Below, one piece after another: positions 8,921 through 18,302 of a stretch of DNA of 64,000 nucleotides. Source of the stretch: Limnohabitans sp. Rim28. GTDB taxonomy: Bacteria; Pseudomonadota; Gammaproteobacteria; Burkholderiales; Burkholderiaceae_C. The notes under the pieces were generated by a model. It did no database searches and was not told the DNA's origin. It saw nothing but the letters and a program-made list of their open reading frames with translations. Every line of letters starts with the position of its first letter. The stretch's first letter is position 1. Both the position numbers and the translations under genes were made by a program. Where the stretch lies: contig NZ_ALKN02000012.1 of NCBI RefSeq assembly GCF_000293865.2, forward strand, positions 44,674 through 108,673. Reading direction: 5' to 3'.

Positions 8921-9193
8921 TCAGTTCAAAGCGTCCTTCAGGCCTTTGCCTGGACGGAACTTTGGCACATTGGCTTTCTTGATTTTAATCGCAGCGCCAG
9001 TGCGTGGGTTGCGGCCTGTACGGGCTGCACGCTTTCCCACGGCAAAGGTGCCAAAACCTACCAAAGAAACAGTGCCGCCCTTTTTCAGGGTGGTACGGAC
9101 TGCGCCCATGGTGGCCTCAAGGGCGCGACCTGCTGCTGCCTTGGACAAATCAGCATGCTTGGCAATGTGTTCGATCAATTCAGTTTTGTTCAC
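8921..9193 (-). CDS. hupB: HU-type nucleoid DNA-binding protein
   Basis: A 90-residue HU protein, the standard length. It bends and compacts DNA as a dimer. Seen: the helical N-terminus [20 protein letters not shown], the core [11 protein letters not shown] at about 40-50, and the DNA-binding beta-arm with [14 protein letters not shown] around the conserved RNPRTG (61-66). The reading frame is open further upstream, but the GTG at 9193 is chosen. It has AGAGG 7 bases before it, and VNKTELI is the usual HU start. The next 264 bases upstream (9194-9457) hold its promoter region; no strong -10/-35 pair was identified there. Confidence 0.96.
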   Translation of the reverse strand: MNKTELIEHIAKHADLSKAAAGRALEATMGAVRTTLKKGGTVSLVGFGTFAVGKRAARTGRNPRTGAAIKIKKANVPKFRPGKGLKDALN

Positions 9194-9457
9194 AAAAAAC
9201 CTCTGGGTATTAGACCGTTTATCACGGTGGTTAAACAGATGCCTGCCAGCACAAGAAGGGTGCCGTGGCGAGAGACATCGACAATAGGTGAACAGCAGGA
9301 AGAAATTATCACCTTGTGGGTGCTTCAAAAAACCTTCTGTACACGCTCGGAAAAACGAATTCTAGCCTTGAAATTCAAGCTCCGTAAAAGCTGGAACAGT
9401 TTTTTAATGCATGAGCCCGGCTGCGCTGGATGGCGCCTGACAAAGCCTCACAACTCC

Positions 9458-10543
9458 TCACAAAGCCTCACAGATGGCGCGTCCCACGTCAGAAGTGCTG
9501 GCTTTGCCGCCCAAATCGGGCGTGCGCGGGGCATCCTTTCCTGCCGCAAGCACTTTTTCAATGGCGCTCAAAACCGCATCGTGAGCGGCTTTGTAACCCA
9601 AGAATTCGAGCATCATGGCGCCGCACCAAATCTGACCAATCGGGTTGGCCACGCCCTTGCCGGCGATGTCAGGGGCAGATCCGTGTACGGGCTCAAACAA
9701 GGATGGAAACTTGCGGTCTGGGTTGAGGTTGGCACTGGGCGCAATGCCGATCGTGCCGGTGCACGCAGGACCCAAATCGCTCAGGATGTCCCCAAACAAA
9801 TTACTGGCCACCACCACATCAAAGAAGTCTGGGCGCTGAACAAAGTGGGCCGTCAAGATATCAATGTGGAATTTATCGACATTGACCCCGGGATAAGCCT
9901 TGGCCATCTCGGCCACGCGTTCGTCCCAATAAGGCATGGTGATGGCAATGCCGTTGGATTTGGTGGCGCTGGTGAGGTGTTTTTTGGGGCGCGACTGCGC
10001 CAATTCGAATGCAAATTTCAGCACACGATCAACACCGATGCGCGACATCACAGTCTCTTGCATCACGATTTCACGCTCAGTTCCAGGGAACATGCGCCCA
10101 CCAATACTGGAGTACTCGCCCTCGGTGTTTTCACGCACGATGTACATGTCAATTTCACCGGGTTGACGAGGGCTGCCATCGCGGCGCACCACAGGCGCAA
10201 TGATGCCGGGCATCAAACGGGCTGGACGCAAATTGATGTACTGGTCAAATTCCCGGCGGAACAACAACAAGGAGCCCCACAAAGACACATGGTCGGCGAT
10301 CTTGTCTGGCCACCCCACAGCCCCAAAGTACAGCGCATCGTGACCGCCAATCTGGTCTTTCCAGTTGTCGGGCAACATTTGACCGTGTTTCTCGAAATAG
10401 TCCCAGCTTGAAAAATCGAAGTGGTCAAAATGCAAGTCAATGCCAAATTTACGGGCTGCGGCATCCATCACACGCAAGCCTTCGGGCATGACTTCTTTGC
10501 CAATGCCGTCACCTGGAATGACGGCAATACGGTGTCGGGTCAT
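9458..10543 (-). CDS. Tartrate / D-malate dehydrogenase (isopropylmalate dehydrogenase family)
   Basis: A 361-residue NAD- and metal-dependent beta-decarboxylating dehydrogenase of the IMDH/ICDH fold. Seen: N-terminal MTRHRIAVIPGDGIGKEV, the substrate region ending INLRPARLMPG, the YIVRENTEGEYS active loop, and the metal-binding NLFGDILSDLGP segment. FEPVHGSAPDIAGKGVANP forms part of the NAD site. These features match the TtuC/DmlA branch, which acts on tartrate or D-malate, rather than leucine-pathway LeuB. The ATG at 10543 has AAGGAAAC just before it. A DMT permease gene lies 55 bases upstream on the same strand. The true substrate is undetermined. Confidence 0.85.
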   Translation of the reverse strand: MTRHRIAVIPGDGIGKEVMPEGLRVMDAAARKFGIDLHFDHFDFSSWDYFEKHGQMLPDNWKDQIGGHDALYFGAVGWPDKIADHVSLWGSLLLFRREFDQYINLRPARLMPGIIAPVVRRDGSPRQPGEIDMYIVRENTEGEYSSIGGRMFPGTEREIVMQETVMSRIGVDRVLKFAFELAQSRPKKHLTSATKSNGIAITMPYWDERVAEMAKAYPGVNVDKFHIDILTAHFVQRPDFFDVVVASNLFGDILSDLGPACTGTIGIAPSANLNPDRKFPSLFEPVHGSAPDIAGKGVANPIGQIWCGAMMLEFLGYKAAHDAVLSAIEKVLAAGKDAPRTPDLGGKASTSDVGRAICEAL

Positions 10544-10598
10544 GGAGTTTCCTTTTTCAAAAAATGCAGAGAATACAGACAAGTGAATGATCGCGCAT

Positions 10599-11519
10599 TC
10601 ACCGAGGTGACCGAACCACCATGCCAACGCCCAAGGCCGTGAGGGCCGTTCCGGCCAAGGTCAGGGCCGTGATGCTTTCGCCAAACAAGAACCAAGCCAT
10701 CACCGCCGTTGTCGGAGGCACCAAATACAACAAACTGGTGACCGCTGCCGCGGCGCCGCGTTGAATCAGGATGTAAAAGAGCGAGCTGCCACCCAGCGTC
10801 AGACCCAAAACCGACCATGCCATAGCGCCTATCAATTCATCGTTCCAGCTGATGGCTTCAGTCTCCAGCAACGCCAGCGGCAAGGTGACCACAGCAGAAG
10901 CCATGAGCTGAACGGTGTTGGCCGTTCGAACATCGCAGGGTTGCACAAACCGTTTTTGGTAAAGCGTTCCCGCCGTGATGGCCAACAAAGCGCCGATGGC
11001 AAAAGCCATATTGGCGGGTGTCACATGGTCCATGGGGTTAGACAAGCTCAGTTTGTGCCAGACCACCATCAACAAACCAACAAATCCAAGCCACAAACCC
11101 AACCACTGGCGGGGGGTCACGGCTGGTGAAGCCGCCTCCAGTGCAGAAGATGGGCGGGACATCCACGACAACCAAATCGCTGTGAGCACGGGCTGAATAC
11201 CCACCACCAGAGAGGAAAGTCCTGAACCCATTCCCGCCTTGACGGCCGCCCAAACGCCGCCCAAATAACAAGCTTGTATCAAAACGCCAGTCACAGACAG
11301 GTGAATCCACTGCTGCCGTGTTTGTGGCCAAGGAACCTGGGCCCACAAAATCCAAGGCAGAAAACAGGCCATGGACAGCAAGTAGCGCAACAACAAAAAG
11401 GAAAATGGCGGCGAATGGGGCATGCCGAAACGGGCAACGATGAAACCCGTACTCCAGATCAGCACAAACACCAAGGGGGTAGCCCAGACCCAAGCACCCG
11501 ACGGTTTGCCCACGGTCAT
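10599..11519 (-). CDS. DMT-superfamily (EamA) permease
   Basis: A 306-residue inner-membrane carrier with about ten hydrophobic helices and the two EamA repeats typical of drug/metabolite exporters. Helix 1 is seen as PLVFVLIWSTGFIVARFGM, and the second repeat begins near AFAIGALLAITAGTLYQKRF. The protein ends with a short basic tail (VVRSPR). Its ATG overlaps the pgsA stop as ATGA, so it is translated with pgsA. Members export amino acids, nucleobases or amines; nothing here shows which. It may move a substrate related to the dehydrogenase gene that follows it, but that is inference from position only. Confidence 0.83.
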   Translation of the reverse strand: MTVGKPSGAWVWATPLVFVLIWSTGFIVARFGMPHSPPFSFLLLRYLLSMACFLPWILWAQVPWPQTRQQWIHLSVTGVLIQACYLGGVWAAVKAGMGSGLSSLVVGIQPVLTAIWLSWMSRPSSALEAASPAVTPRQWLGLWLGFVGLLMVVWHKLSLSNPMDHVTPANMAFAIGALLAITAGTLYQKRFVQPCDVRTANTVQLMASAVVTLPLALLETEAISWNDELIGAMAWSVLGLTLGGSSLFYILIQRGAAAAVTSLLYLVPPTTAVMAWFLFGESITALTLAGTALTALGVGMVVRSPR

Positions 11520-12085
11520 TTCACGCGGGCTCGGATTTCAGGCAAAGCCTTCTGCATGTAATAGACCATCGACCAAACCGTCAAGATTGCGGCCACCACA
11601 ATCAGCACTGCACCCCAAGCGCGGGTATCAATCACACCCAACAAGGTGCCGTTGTAAAGCAAAAACGGAATGGCCACCATTTGTACCGTGGTCTTGAGCT
11701 TGCCCACCATGTGTACGGCCACACTTTTGCTGGCACCAATTTGCGCCATCCATTCCCGCAAAGACGAAATGGCGATCTCGCGGCCGATGATGATGAGAGC
11801 GACCAGCACGTTCACTCGGTCCATTTGAACCAACATGAGCAATGCCGCACAAACCAAAAACTTGTCGGCAACTGGATCCAAAAATGCACCGAAGGCTGAA
11901 GTTTGGTTGAGTTTTCGGGCCAAATAACCGTCAAGCCAGTCCGTCCAGGCAAACACTACAAACATGAGTGTGGCGATCAGGTTCTGAGTCTCAATCGCCA
12001 GACTGTCCAAGTAATAAACACCAATGATCAAGGGGATCGCGGCAATGCGCGTCCAAGTCATGAGGGTCGGAATCGTGAAAAACAT
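11516..12085 (-). CDS. pgsA: CDP-diacylglycerol-glycerol-3-phosphate 3-phosphatidyltransferase
   Basis: A 189-residue inner-membrane enzyme that makes phosphatidylglycerol phosphate, the committed step to phosphatidylglycerol and cardiolipin. The CDP-alcohol phosphotransferase motif is complete: DG-x2-AR-x8-G-x3-D-x3-D, seen as DGYLARKLNQTSAFGAFLDP then VAD at about residues 52-74. Several hydrophobic helices flank it. The ATG at 12085 (MFFTIPTLMTWTRI) is preferred over an upstream in-frame start because it gives the standard N-terminus. It lies 63 bases after uvrC and overlaps the DMT permease start by four bases, matching the widespread uvrC-pgsA pairing. Confidence 0.95.
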   Translation of the reverse strand: MFFTIPTLMTWTRIAAIPLIIGVYYLDSLAIETQNLIATLMFVVFAWTDWLDGYLARKLNQTSAFGAFLDPVADKFLVCAALLMLVQMDRVNVLVALIIIGREIAISSLREWMAQIGASKSVAVHMVGKLKTTVQMVAIPFLLYNGTLLGVIDTRAWGAVLIVVAAILTVWSMVYYMQKALPEIRARVK

Positions 12086-12148
12086 GCTTTCGATTGTGGC
12101 ATGTGATGCATGCAAGAGTCTGACACCCGTGTGTCTGAATGTTGGAGC

Positions 12149-14089
12149 TCAGTGCAAGGCGTTGTAAATGGACTCGGCCAACTCCCGCGAGATGCCCTCT
12201 ACCCCGAGTAAATCCTCCACACTGGCGCTTTCGACCCCACGCACCCCGCCAAAGCGCTGCAGCAGCTTGGCCCGTTTGCGCGGCCCGATGCCAGGAATTT
12301 CCTCGATCTTGCTGCCCCCCATGCGCACCTTGGCCCGCTGAGCCCGCATGCCGGTGATGGCAAAGCGGTGCGCCTCGTCGCGAATTTGCGCCACCAGCAT
12401 CAGTGCCGCAGAGTCTTTGCCCAAATAGACTTTATCGCGGCCATCGGCAAACACCAGTTCTTCCAGGCCCACCTTGCGGCCCTCGCCTTTTTCGACCCCC
12501 ACAATGCGCGAGAGGTCCAGCCCAAGGTCGGTGAACACTTCACGCGCCATGCTCACTTGGCCTTTACCGCCGTCGATCAGCACCAAATCTGGCAGCCGGG
12601 CCGTCCCCTCCCCCGAGCGCAAGGCCTCCGCCAATTTGCCATAGCGGCGCATCAGCACTTGGCGCATGGCCGCGTAATCGTCACCTGGCGTGATGCCCTC
12701 GATGTTGTAGCGCCGGTATTCGCTGCTTTGCATCTTGTGCTGGCGAAACACCACGCAAGAGGCTTGGGTGTTCTCGCCGGCCGTGTGCGAGATGTCAAAA
12801 CACTCGATGTGCAGCTGGTCCAAATCGTCCGGGGCCAAATCCAAGGCATCGGCCAAGGCCCGGGTGCGGGCTTGTTGTGAGCCTTCTTCGGCCAGTAGCC
12901 GTGCCAGCTTGATGTCGGCATTTTTTTCACTCATTTCCAGCCACACTCGGCGCTGCTCACGCGGATTGTGCACGGCAGCAATTTTGTAACCGGCTTGCTG
13001 CGACAAAGCCGCCACCAAAGCTTTGTCCACCGCCACACTGGTGATCAAGGCAGCGGGCACCGGAATGCCAATGTAGTGCTGTGCAATGAAAGCTTCGAGC
13101 ACCTGCACTTCCACTGCGACCAAGGGGTGCCCATCGTCTTCCATCGTCTGCAAAGCCTGCGCATCCTCCACATGCGCCGGAAAGTAGGCCCGGTCGCCCA
13201 AATGCCGTCCACCGCGCACCATGGCCAGGTTCACGCAGGCGCGGCCGCCCTGCACGCGCACGGCCAAAATGTCCACATCGGTATCGGTGCCAGTGTCCAC
13301 CGACTGCTGGTGCAGCACACGCGACAAAGCGGTCATTTGGTTGCGCACCTCCGCCGCTTGCTCAAAGGCCAAGCGTTCAGCATGCGCCATCATGCGGGCC
13401 TCCATCTCTTGCAGCAGCGCTTGGGTCTCGCCCTTCAAGAATCGCTCGGCGTGATGCACATCGTCGGCATAAGCCTGCGGGGTGATCAGGTTGACGCATG
13501 GACCCGAGCAACGCTTGATTTGAAACAGCAAACAAGGCCGGGTTCGGTTGGCAAACACCGTGTCTTCGCAGGTACGCAGGCGAAACACCTTTTGCAAAAG
13601 CTGAATCGACTCCTTGACCGCCCAAGCACTTGGAAAAGGCCCAAAGTACCGGTGCTTTTTCTCGACCGCACCCCGGTAATACGCCACGCGCGGAAAGGTT
13701 TGTGGCTCGGGCGCACCCGAAACAGCGGGCACGGGCGTCAAAAACAAGGTGCCGTTGCCCGTGAGCTTGAGATAGGGGTAGGTCTTGTCGTCCCGAAACA
13801 AAATGTTGAAGCGGGGACTGAGCGACTTGATCAGGTTGTTTTCAAGCAGCAATGCCTCGGCTTCGGAGCGCACCACCGTGGTCTCCAAGCGGGAAATCTT
13901 GCTCACCATGTGACCGATGCGGGTACCGCCATGGTCCTTTTGAAAATAACTCGACACCCGCTTTTTGAGCTGCTTGGCTTTGCCCACATAGAGCACATTG
14001 CCCTGCGCATCAAAGTAGCGGTAAACCCCCGGCAAAGCCGGGAGGGCAGCCACCTGGGCCAGCAAAGATTCGTCGTGTACCGCGGTCAT
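12149..14089 (-). CDS. uvrC: UvrABC excinuclease subunit C
   Basis: A 646-residue nuclease that cuts the damaged strand on both sides of a lesion during nucleotide excision repair. Domains in order: GIY-YIG nuclease (about 17-95, with [20 protein letters not shown]), a cysteine-bearing stretch (about 150-185, [17 protein letters not shown]), a UVR/UvrB-binding helix pair (about 215-250), and an RNase H-like nuclease domain with [16 protein letters not shown] and [10 protein letters not shown]. Paired helix-hairpin-helix motifs close the protein ([18 protein letters not shown] and [13 protein letters not shown]). Length is normal. It is divergent from earP, with 47 bases between the start codons. 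Confidence 0.97.
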   Translation of the reverse strand: MTAVHDESLLAQVAALPALPGVYRYFDAQGNVLYVGKAKQLKKRVSSYFQKDHGGTRIGHMVSKISRLETTVVRSEAEALLLENNLIKSLSPRFNILFRDDKTYPYLKLTGNGTLFLTPVPAVSGAPEPQTFPRVAYYRGAVEKKHRYFGPFPSAWAVKESIQLLQKVFRLRTCEDTVFANRTRPCLLFQIKRCSGPCVNLITPQAYADDVHHAERFLKGETQALLQEMEARMMAHAERLAFEQAAEVRNQMTALSRVLHQQSVDTGTDTDVDILAVRVQGGRACVNLAMVRGGRHLGDRAYFPAHVEDAQALQTMEDDGHPLVAVEVQVLEAFIAQHYIGIPVPAALITSVAVDKALVAALSQQAGYKIAAVHNPREQRRVWLEMSEKNADIKLARLLAEEGSQQARTRALADALDLAPDDLDQLHIECFDISHTAGENTQASCVVFRQHKMQSSEYRRYNIEGITPGDDYAAMRQVLMRRYGKLAEALRSGEGTARLPDLVLIDGGKGQVSMAREVFTDLGLDLSRIVGVEKGEGRKVGLEELVFADGRDKVYLGKDSAALMLVAQIRDEAHRFAITGMRAQRAKVRMGGSKIEEIPGIGPRKRAKLLQRFGGVRGVESASVEDLLGVEGISRELAESIYNALH

Positions 14090-14136
14090 GGCGCATATTG
14101 TGACGGGGAAACAATTTGCCCCGACAATCCCCCACC

Positions 14137-15225
14137 ATGAAAACGCATCGGCTTTGGGACATTTTCTGCACCGTCATTGACAACCACGGTGACCTGGGCG
14201 TTTGCTGGCGCCTGACTCGCGAGCTGCTGGCCCAAGGCCAATCGGTGCGCCTGTGGGTCGATGACGCATCGGCCCTCGCCTGGATGGCCCCCGAGGCAGA
14301 TGCCCTGCCCCATTTACAAGTGCTGCACTGGGCAGCCGCCAGCCAACATGAATTGCTGCAAAGCCTTGCACCGGCCGACGTGTGGATCGAAGCCTTTGGC
14401 TGCACCCTGCCCGAAGCCTTTGTGGCCCACGGTGTTGCCACTCGCCCGCAACAACCGGCGTGGATCAATCTGGAATATCTGAGCGCCGAAGACTGGGTGC
14501 CGCGCATGCACCGCCTGCCCTCGCCCGTGATGAGCGGCCCTGCCCAAGGCTGGACCAAAGACTTTTTCTATCCCGGCTTCACAGAGGGCACCGGCGGCCT
14601 GCTGCGCGAAACCGATTTGCTGGCCCGACAGCACCGCTTTGACCGAGCAGCCTGGCGCCAACTGCACGCCCCGGATTTAGAATCCGGCGGCCTGCTGGTC
14701 AGCCTGTTTTGCTACGAACCCGCTGCATTGCCCCAGCTGATGCACCAACTGGTGGGCACACCCCACCACCTGTTGGTCACCCCTGGCCGGCCGCTGGCGG
14801 CAGTGCAGCAGGCGCTGCCCCACATGCCTGCCCCCCCCAGCTGGAGCGCCCTGCCCTACACCGACCAAAACGGCTTTGACGAGATGCTTTGGGCCTGCGA
14901 CCTCAACTTTGTGCGCGGCGAAGACTCGCTGGCGCGCGCTCTGTGGGCGGGCCAGCCCTTCATCTGGCACATCTACCCGCAAGACGACAACGCACACCAT
15001 GCCAAGCTGGAGGCGTTTCTGGCGTGGATGCGGGCGCCACAGAGCCTGCGGCAGGCGCATCGGGTTTGGAACGGCATTGAAAACACGGCTTGGCCCAAAT
15101 TGAACGCCGAGCATCGGGAGACTTGGTCCGAGTGCGTCACAGCAGCACGCGCCAGACTGCGCCTAAAAAACCCTTTGCACAGCCAACTCATGGCCTTTGT
15201 GCAAGCCCAGTCCTCAAGCTCCTGA
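14137..15225 (+). CDS. earP: EF-P arginine rhamnosyltransferase
   Basis: A 362-residue GT-B glycosyltransferase that attaches rhamnose from dTDP-rhamnose to Arg32 of elongation factor P. The conserved N-terminal loop [17 protein letters not shown] (about residues 14-30) contains the aspartates used for catalysis. The C-terminal donor-site segment [20 protein letters not shown] and [13 protein letters not shown] is typical of the family. The ATG at 14137 is chosen over an in-frame TTG 21 bases upstream. It lies directly before efp, whose product has the arginine at position 32 that EarP modifies, so the pair forms a functional unit. Confidence 0.95.
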   Translation: MKTHRLWDIFCTVIDNHGDLGVCWRLTRELLAQGQSVRLWVDDASALAWMAPEADALPHLQVLHWAAASQHELLQSLAPADVWIEAFGCTLPEAFVAHGVATRPQQPAWINLEYLSAEDWVPRMHRLPSPVMSGPAQGWTKDFFYPGFTEGTGGLLRETDLLARQHRFDRAAWRQLHAPDLESGGLLVSLFCYEPAALPQLMHQLVGTPHHLLVTPGRPLAAVQQALPHMPAPPSWSALPYTDQNGFDEMLWACDLNFVRGEDSLARALWAGQPFIWHIYPQDDNAHHAKLEAFLAWMRAPQSLRQAHRVWNGIENTAWPKLNAEHRETWSECVTAARARLRLKNPLHSQLMAFVQAQSSSS

Positions 15226-15275
15226 GGTCCGCTGCAGGGTTCATCGAATGCCATGACTTGGATTGAAACCCTCTT

Positions 15276-15291
15276 CCCCTCAGCTGAGGGG
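15276..15291. repeat. 16-base perfect palindrome between earP and efp
   Basis: CCCCTCAGCTGAGGGG has no unpaired centre. It lies 51 bases after the earP stop and 112 bases before efp. It could be part of a weak terminator or a protein site; no T-run follows. Confidence 0.4.
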
Positions 15292-15348
15292 CCAGTTCCT
15301 CACACAGCCTGCCAACTGGAACCTCAACCCAAAAGCAGCCCCACAGGT

Positions 15349-15354
15349 TAGAAT
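15349..15354 (+). promoter_or_regulatory. Candidate -10 element of efp
   Basis: TAGAAT (5 of 6 to TATAAT) about 48 bases before the efp ATG. No convincing -35 is present at 16-18 bases, so support is partial. Confidence 0.35.
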
Positions 15355-15402
15355 AGCGGGCTTGGCGACAAGCCACACCCTTTCATTTCAGACTCAATTC
15401 CT

Positions 15403-15957
15403 ATGAAAACCGCTCAAGAAATCCGCGTTGGCAACGTCATCATGCACGGCAAGGACCCCATGGTCGTCCTGCGCACCGAATACCAACGCGGCGGCCGTGG
15501 CTCATCCACCGTGCGCATGAAGCTCAAGAGCTTGATCGCCAACTTCGGTACCGAAGTCGTGTTTCGCGCCGACGACAAAATGGACCAAGTCATTCTGGAC
15601 AAGAAAGACTGCACCTACTCCTACTTCGCGGACCCCATGTATGTTTGCATGGACACCGACTTCAACCAGTACGAAGTCGAAGCCACCAACATGGGTGATG
15701 CTTTGAATTATCTGGAAGACGGCATGGAACTCGAAGTGGTTTTCTACAACGAAAAAGCCATTTCTGTCGAGTTGCCCACCAGCGTGGTGCGCGAGATCAC
15801 CTGGACAGAGCCTGCGGTCAAAGGCGACACCTCTGGCAAAGTCCTCAAGCCCGCCAAAATCGCGACCGGCATGGAAGTGCCCGTGCCTTTGTTTGTGAGC
15901 CAAGGCGACAAGATCGAAATCGACACCCGCACAGGCGAATACCGCAAACGCGTCTGA
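15403..15957 (+). CDS. efp: Elongation factor P (Arg32 type)
   Basis: A 184-residue translation factor that relieves ribosome stalling at polyproline stretches. It has the three-domain length of EF-P. The modification loop reads YQRGGRGSS, with arginine at position 32 rather than lysine. This marks the rhamnosyl-arginine branch modified by EarP, whose gene is directly upstream. The C-terminal domain ([17 protein letters not shown]) is complete. Its own promoter probably lies in the 177 bases after earP (TAGAAT at 15349). A clean terminator follows at 15980-15999. Confidence 0.97.
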   Translation: MKTAQEIRVGNVIMHGKDPMVVLRTEYQRGGRGSSTVRMKLKSLIANFGTEVVFRADDKMDQVILDKKDCTYSYFADPMYVCMDTDFNQYEVEATNMGDALNYLEDGMELEVVFYNEKAISVELPTSVVREITWTEPAVKGDTSGKVLKPAKIATGMEVPVPLFVSQGDKIEIDTRTGEYRKRV

Positions 15958-15979
15958 GAACTTCAGACCGCGCCCTGTG

Positions 15980-15999
15980 AAAGCCCCGCAAGGGGCTTT
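15980..15999 (+). terminator. Terminator after efp
   Basis: Stem AAAGCCCC / GGGGCTTT with loop GCAA, followed by TT. It ends efp and shows that the open frame reaching back to 15977 cannot be the real start of the next gene. Confidence 0.85.
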
Positions 16000-16036
16000 T
16001 TGCATGGGCCATGAAAACGCTTTAGGCCCATGCACA

Positions 16037-16921
16037 ATGAAGGCCATGGAAAGCACTCAAAACATCAAAGACCCTTCACTGCCCCATGCGTGGGACGAGT
16101 TGCAGGCTGGCGCTCAGTCCAGCGACTGGCTTCAGCCTGAGGCGCATCGCCTGGCTTTTGCCGACCCGGAGTTTTTGCTGCGCCGCGAAACCCGGGGCAT
16201 TCGCTTCCAGCTTGAAATGCTCAAACCGGATCTGGCTCAAACCGAAGCGGGCATTGAACACACCGTGGTGGTGTTTGGCAGCGCCCGATTTGTCGACCGG
16301 GCTACCGCCCAAACCCAACGCCAAATTGCGGCGCAAAGCGGCCAGGCACAAGACATTGCCAGAGCCGATGCCTTGGTGCGCAACGCAGAACACTACGAAA
16401 ACGCACGTCTCTTTGCGCAACTCGTGGCCCGCTCATGTTCATGTCTGCCCAAGGCAGAAAAGTTGTTCATTTGCACAGGTGGCGGGCCAGGCATCATGGA
16501 AGCGGCCAACAGAGGCGCGCAAGAAGCGGGGGACATTTCTGTGGCGTTGAACATTGCACTGCCCCATGAGCAACACCCCAACCGCTTCGTCACCCCGGAC
16601 TTGAGCTTCAAGTTCCATTATTTCGCGCTGCGTAAAATGCATTTCATGATGCGTGCCAAAGCGTTGGTGGCGTTTCCGGGTGGATTTGGCACACTGGACG
16701 AATTGTTTGAAGTGATGACGCTGGTGCAAACCCGCAAAGCACGCCCAGTGCCGATCTTGCTGTTTGGCACCGCGTTCTGGAAACGCCTGATCAACGTGGA
16801 GGTGCTGCTTGAAGAAGGCACGATCTCACCGAGTGACCTCGATCTGTTCCATTACGTGGACACGCCCGAGCAAGCTTGGCAGGCTATTTGTGACTTCTAC
16901 GCGCTGAACGTCCCCAAGTGA
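16037..16921 (+). CDS. LOG-family protein (TIGR00730-type phosphoribohydrolase)
   Basis: A 294-residue Rossmann-fold protein of the LOG (once called lysine decarboxylase) family. Some members release adenine-type bases from nucleoside monophosphates. The two hallmark motifs are present: a nucleotide-binding glycine loop FICTGGGPGIMEA at about residues 144-156 and PGGFGTLDE at 214-222. An N-terminal extension of about 70 residues precedes the fold. The ATG at 16037 is chosen because the frame upstream runs through the efp terminator; an ATG at 16046 is also possible. It stands alone, and its physiological substrate is unknown. Confidence 0.85.
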   Translation: MKAMESTQNIKDPSLPHAWDELQAGAQSSDWLQPEAHRLAFADPEFLLRRETRGIRFQLEMLKPDLAQTEAGIEHTVVVFGSARFVDRATAQTQRQIAAQSGQAQDIARADALVRNAEHYENARLFAQLVARSCSCLPKAEKLFICTGGGPGIMEAANRGAQEAGDISVALNIALPHEQHPNRFVTPDLSFKFHYFALRKMHFMMRAKALVAFPGGFGTLDELFEVMTLVQTRKARPVPILLFGTAFWKRLINVEVLLEEGTISPSDLDLFHYVDTPEQAWQAICDFYALNVPK

Positions 16922-16956
16922 CAACTTTTTTGCCCATGATTGGTTAAAGTCGACCG

Positions 16957-18168
16957 ATGCAACACAAACCCCTTTCACTGGCGCAAGTGCTCATTTGCGG
17001 CGCGGCCATCGTCACTTTGTCCATGGGCATTCGCCACGGCTTTGGCCTGTGGTTGCAGCCCATCACCCAAGCCCAAGGCTGGGGCCGCCAAGAATTTGGC
17101 TTTGCCATGGCCATCCAAAACCTGTCTTGGGGATTTGTGGGTATTTTTGCCGGCATGGTGGCTGACAAGTTCGGGGCCTTTCGCGTGATTGCTCTGGGCG
17201 CCGTGATCTACAGCGTGGGTCTGTTGGGCATGGCTTGGGCCACAGACCCCTGGGTTTTTGCCCTGTTCACGGGGGTGATCATTGGCACGGCCCAAGCGGG
17301 TACCACTTATGCCGTGATCTACGGTGTGATTGGCCGCAACGTCCCCGCCGAGCGGCGTTCCTGGGCCATGGGCGTCGCGGCAGCAGCCGGCAGTTTTGGT
17401 CAGTTTTTGATGGTGCCCGTTGAGGGCCTGTTGATCAGCCAGGCAGGTTGGCAAACGGCTTTGGTGATTTTGGCTGCGGCAGCCTTGCTGATCGTGCCTT
17501 TGGCTTGGGGCTTGCGCGAGCCAGCCCTGAACGCACCGGGCCAAATCCAGCGCGACCAATCCATTGCACAAGCCTTGAAAGAAGCCTTCAAGTACCCCAG
17601 CTTTCAGTTGCTGATGGCGGGTTACTTTGTCTGTGGTTTTCAGGTCGTTTTCATCGGCGTTCACATGCCCAGCTACTTGAAAGACCACGGCTTGGCCCCG
17701 CAAGTGGCCAGCTATGCACTGGCCTTGATCGGCTTGTTCAACGTTTTCGGTACCTACATTGCAGGCAGTTTGGGACAAAAAATGTCCAAGAAAAATATCT
17801 TGGCCTTCATTTATGCCGCCCGCTCAGTGGCCATCGTTTTGTTCTTGCTGGCGCCACTCACGCCCACCAGTGTTTATATTTTCTCGGCAGTGATGGGCTT
17901 GCTCTGGCTGTCCACAGTGCCCCCCACCAATGCGTCAGTGGCTCAAATTTTTGGTGTGGCCCACTTGTCCATGCTCAGTGGCTTCATCTTTTTCAGCCAC
18001 CAAATCGGCTCCTTCTTGGGCGTCTGGTTGGGTGGCTATTTGTACGACAAAACAGGCAGTTACAACATCGTTTGGTACTTGGCTGTGGCCTTGGGCGTTT
18101 TTGCCGCATTGGTGAACCTGCCCGTGCGTGAAAGCCCCATCGTGCGAAAAGCACCTTTGCCCGCATGA
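16957..18168 (+). CDS. MFS transporter (monocarboxylate/OFA-like)
   Basis: A 403-residue inner-membrane carrier with twelve predicted helices. Helix 1-2 reads AAIVTLSMGIRHGFGLWLQP, and the loop after helix 2 carries GMVADKFGAFRVIALG, the MFS A-motif region. A central cytoplasmic loop with charged residues (about 190-210) separates the two halves, and the protein ends in a short basic tail. The pattern resembles oxalate/formate and monocarboxylate carriers, but the substrate cannot be told. It has no regulator beside it. Its stop overlaps the start of a 39-codon ORF. Confidence 0.85.
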   Translation: MQHKPLSLAQVLICGAAIVTLSMGIRHGFGLWLQPITQAQGWGRQEFGFAMAIQNLSWGFVGIFAGMVADKFGAFRVIALGAVIYSVGLLGMAWATDPWVFALFTGVIIGTAQAGTTYAVIYGVIGRNVPAERRSWAMGVAAAAGSFGQFLMVPVEGLLISQAGWQTALVILAAAALLIVPLAWGLREPALNAPGQIQRDQSIAQALKEAFKYPSFQLLMAGYFVCGFQVVFIGVHMPSYLKDHGLAPQVASYALALIGLFNVFGTYIAGSLGQKMSKKNILAFIYAARSVAIVLFLLAPLTPTSVYIFSAVMGLLWLSTVPPTNASVAQIFGVAHLSMLSGFIFFSHQIGSFLGVWLGGYLYDKTGSYNIVWYLAVALGVFAALVNLPVRESPIVRKAPLPA

Positions 18169-18284
18169 GCACACGCCGCACCCTCATTGGGCTTGGCGCC
18201 TTGGGTTTGGCGCTCAGCTTTTGGCTCTACACCCAACCGGATGTGGTCATCATGTTGTCCGAACAATTGTGGTCTTGCTTTTAA
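18165..18284 (+). CDS. Small single-helix protein overlapping the MFS gene (39 aa)
   Basis: A 39-codon ORF whose ATG overlaps the MFS stop as ATGA and which ends TAA at 18282-18284. The product is MSTRRTLIGLGALGLALSFW, then LYTQPDVVIMLSEQLWSCF. A basic N-terminus followed by one hydrophobic helix (about residues 7-22) suggests a membrane micro-protein, perhaps a partner of the transporter. The coupling and the sensible end of the frame support translation, but the ORF is short and I know no family for it. Confidence 0.5.
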   Translation: MSTRRTLIGLGALGLALSFWLYTQPDVVIMLSEQLWSCF

Positions 18285-18302
18285 CCTGACCCGCTCCACA
18301 CC

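Noticed and set aside
9155..10411. 418-codon plus-strand frame antisense to hupB leader and the dehydrogenase
   Set aside because: Covers the complement of a clear dehydrogenase; composition of a shadow frame.
12968..14140. 390-codon plus-strand frame antisense to uvrC
   Set aside because: The uvrC reading is certain over the same bases; the antisense product is His/Arg/Gln-rich noise.
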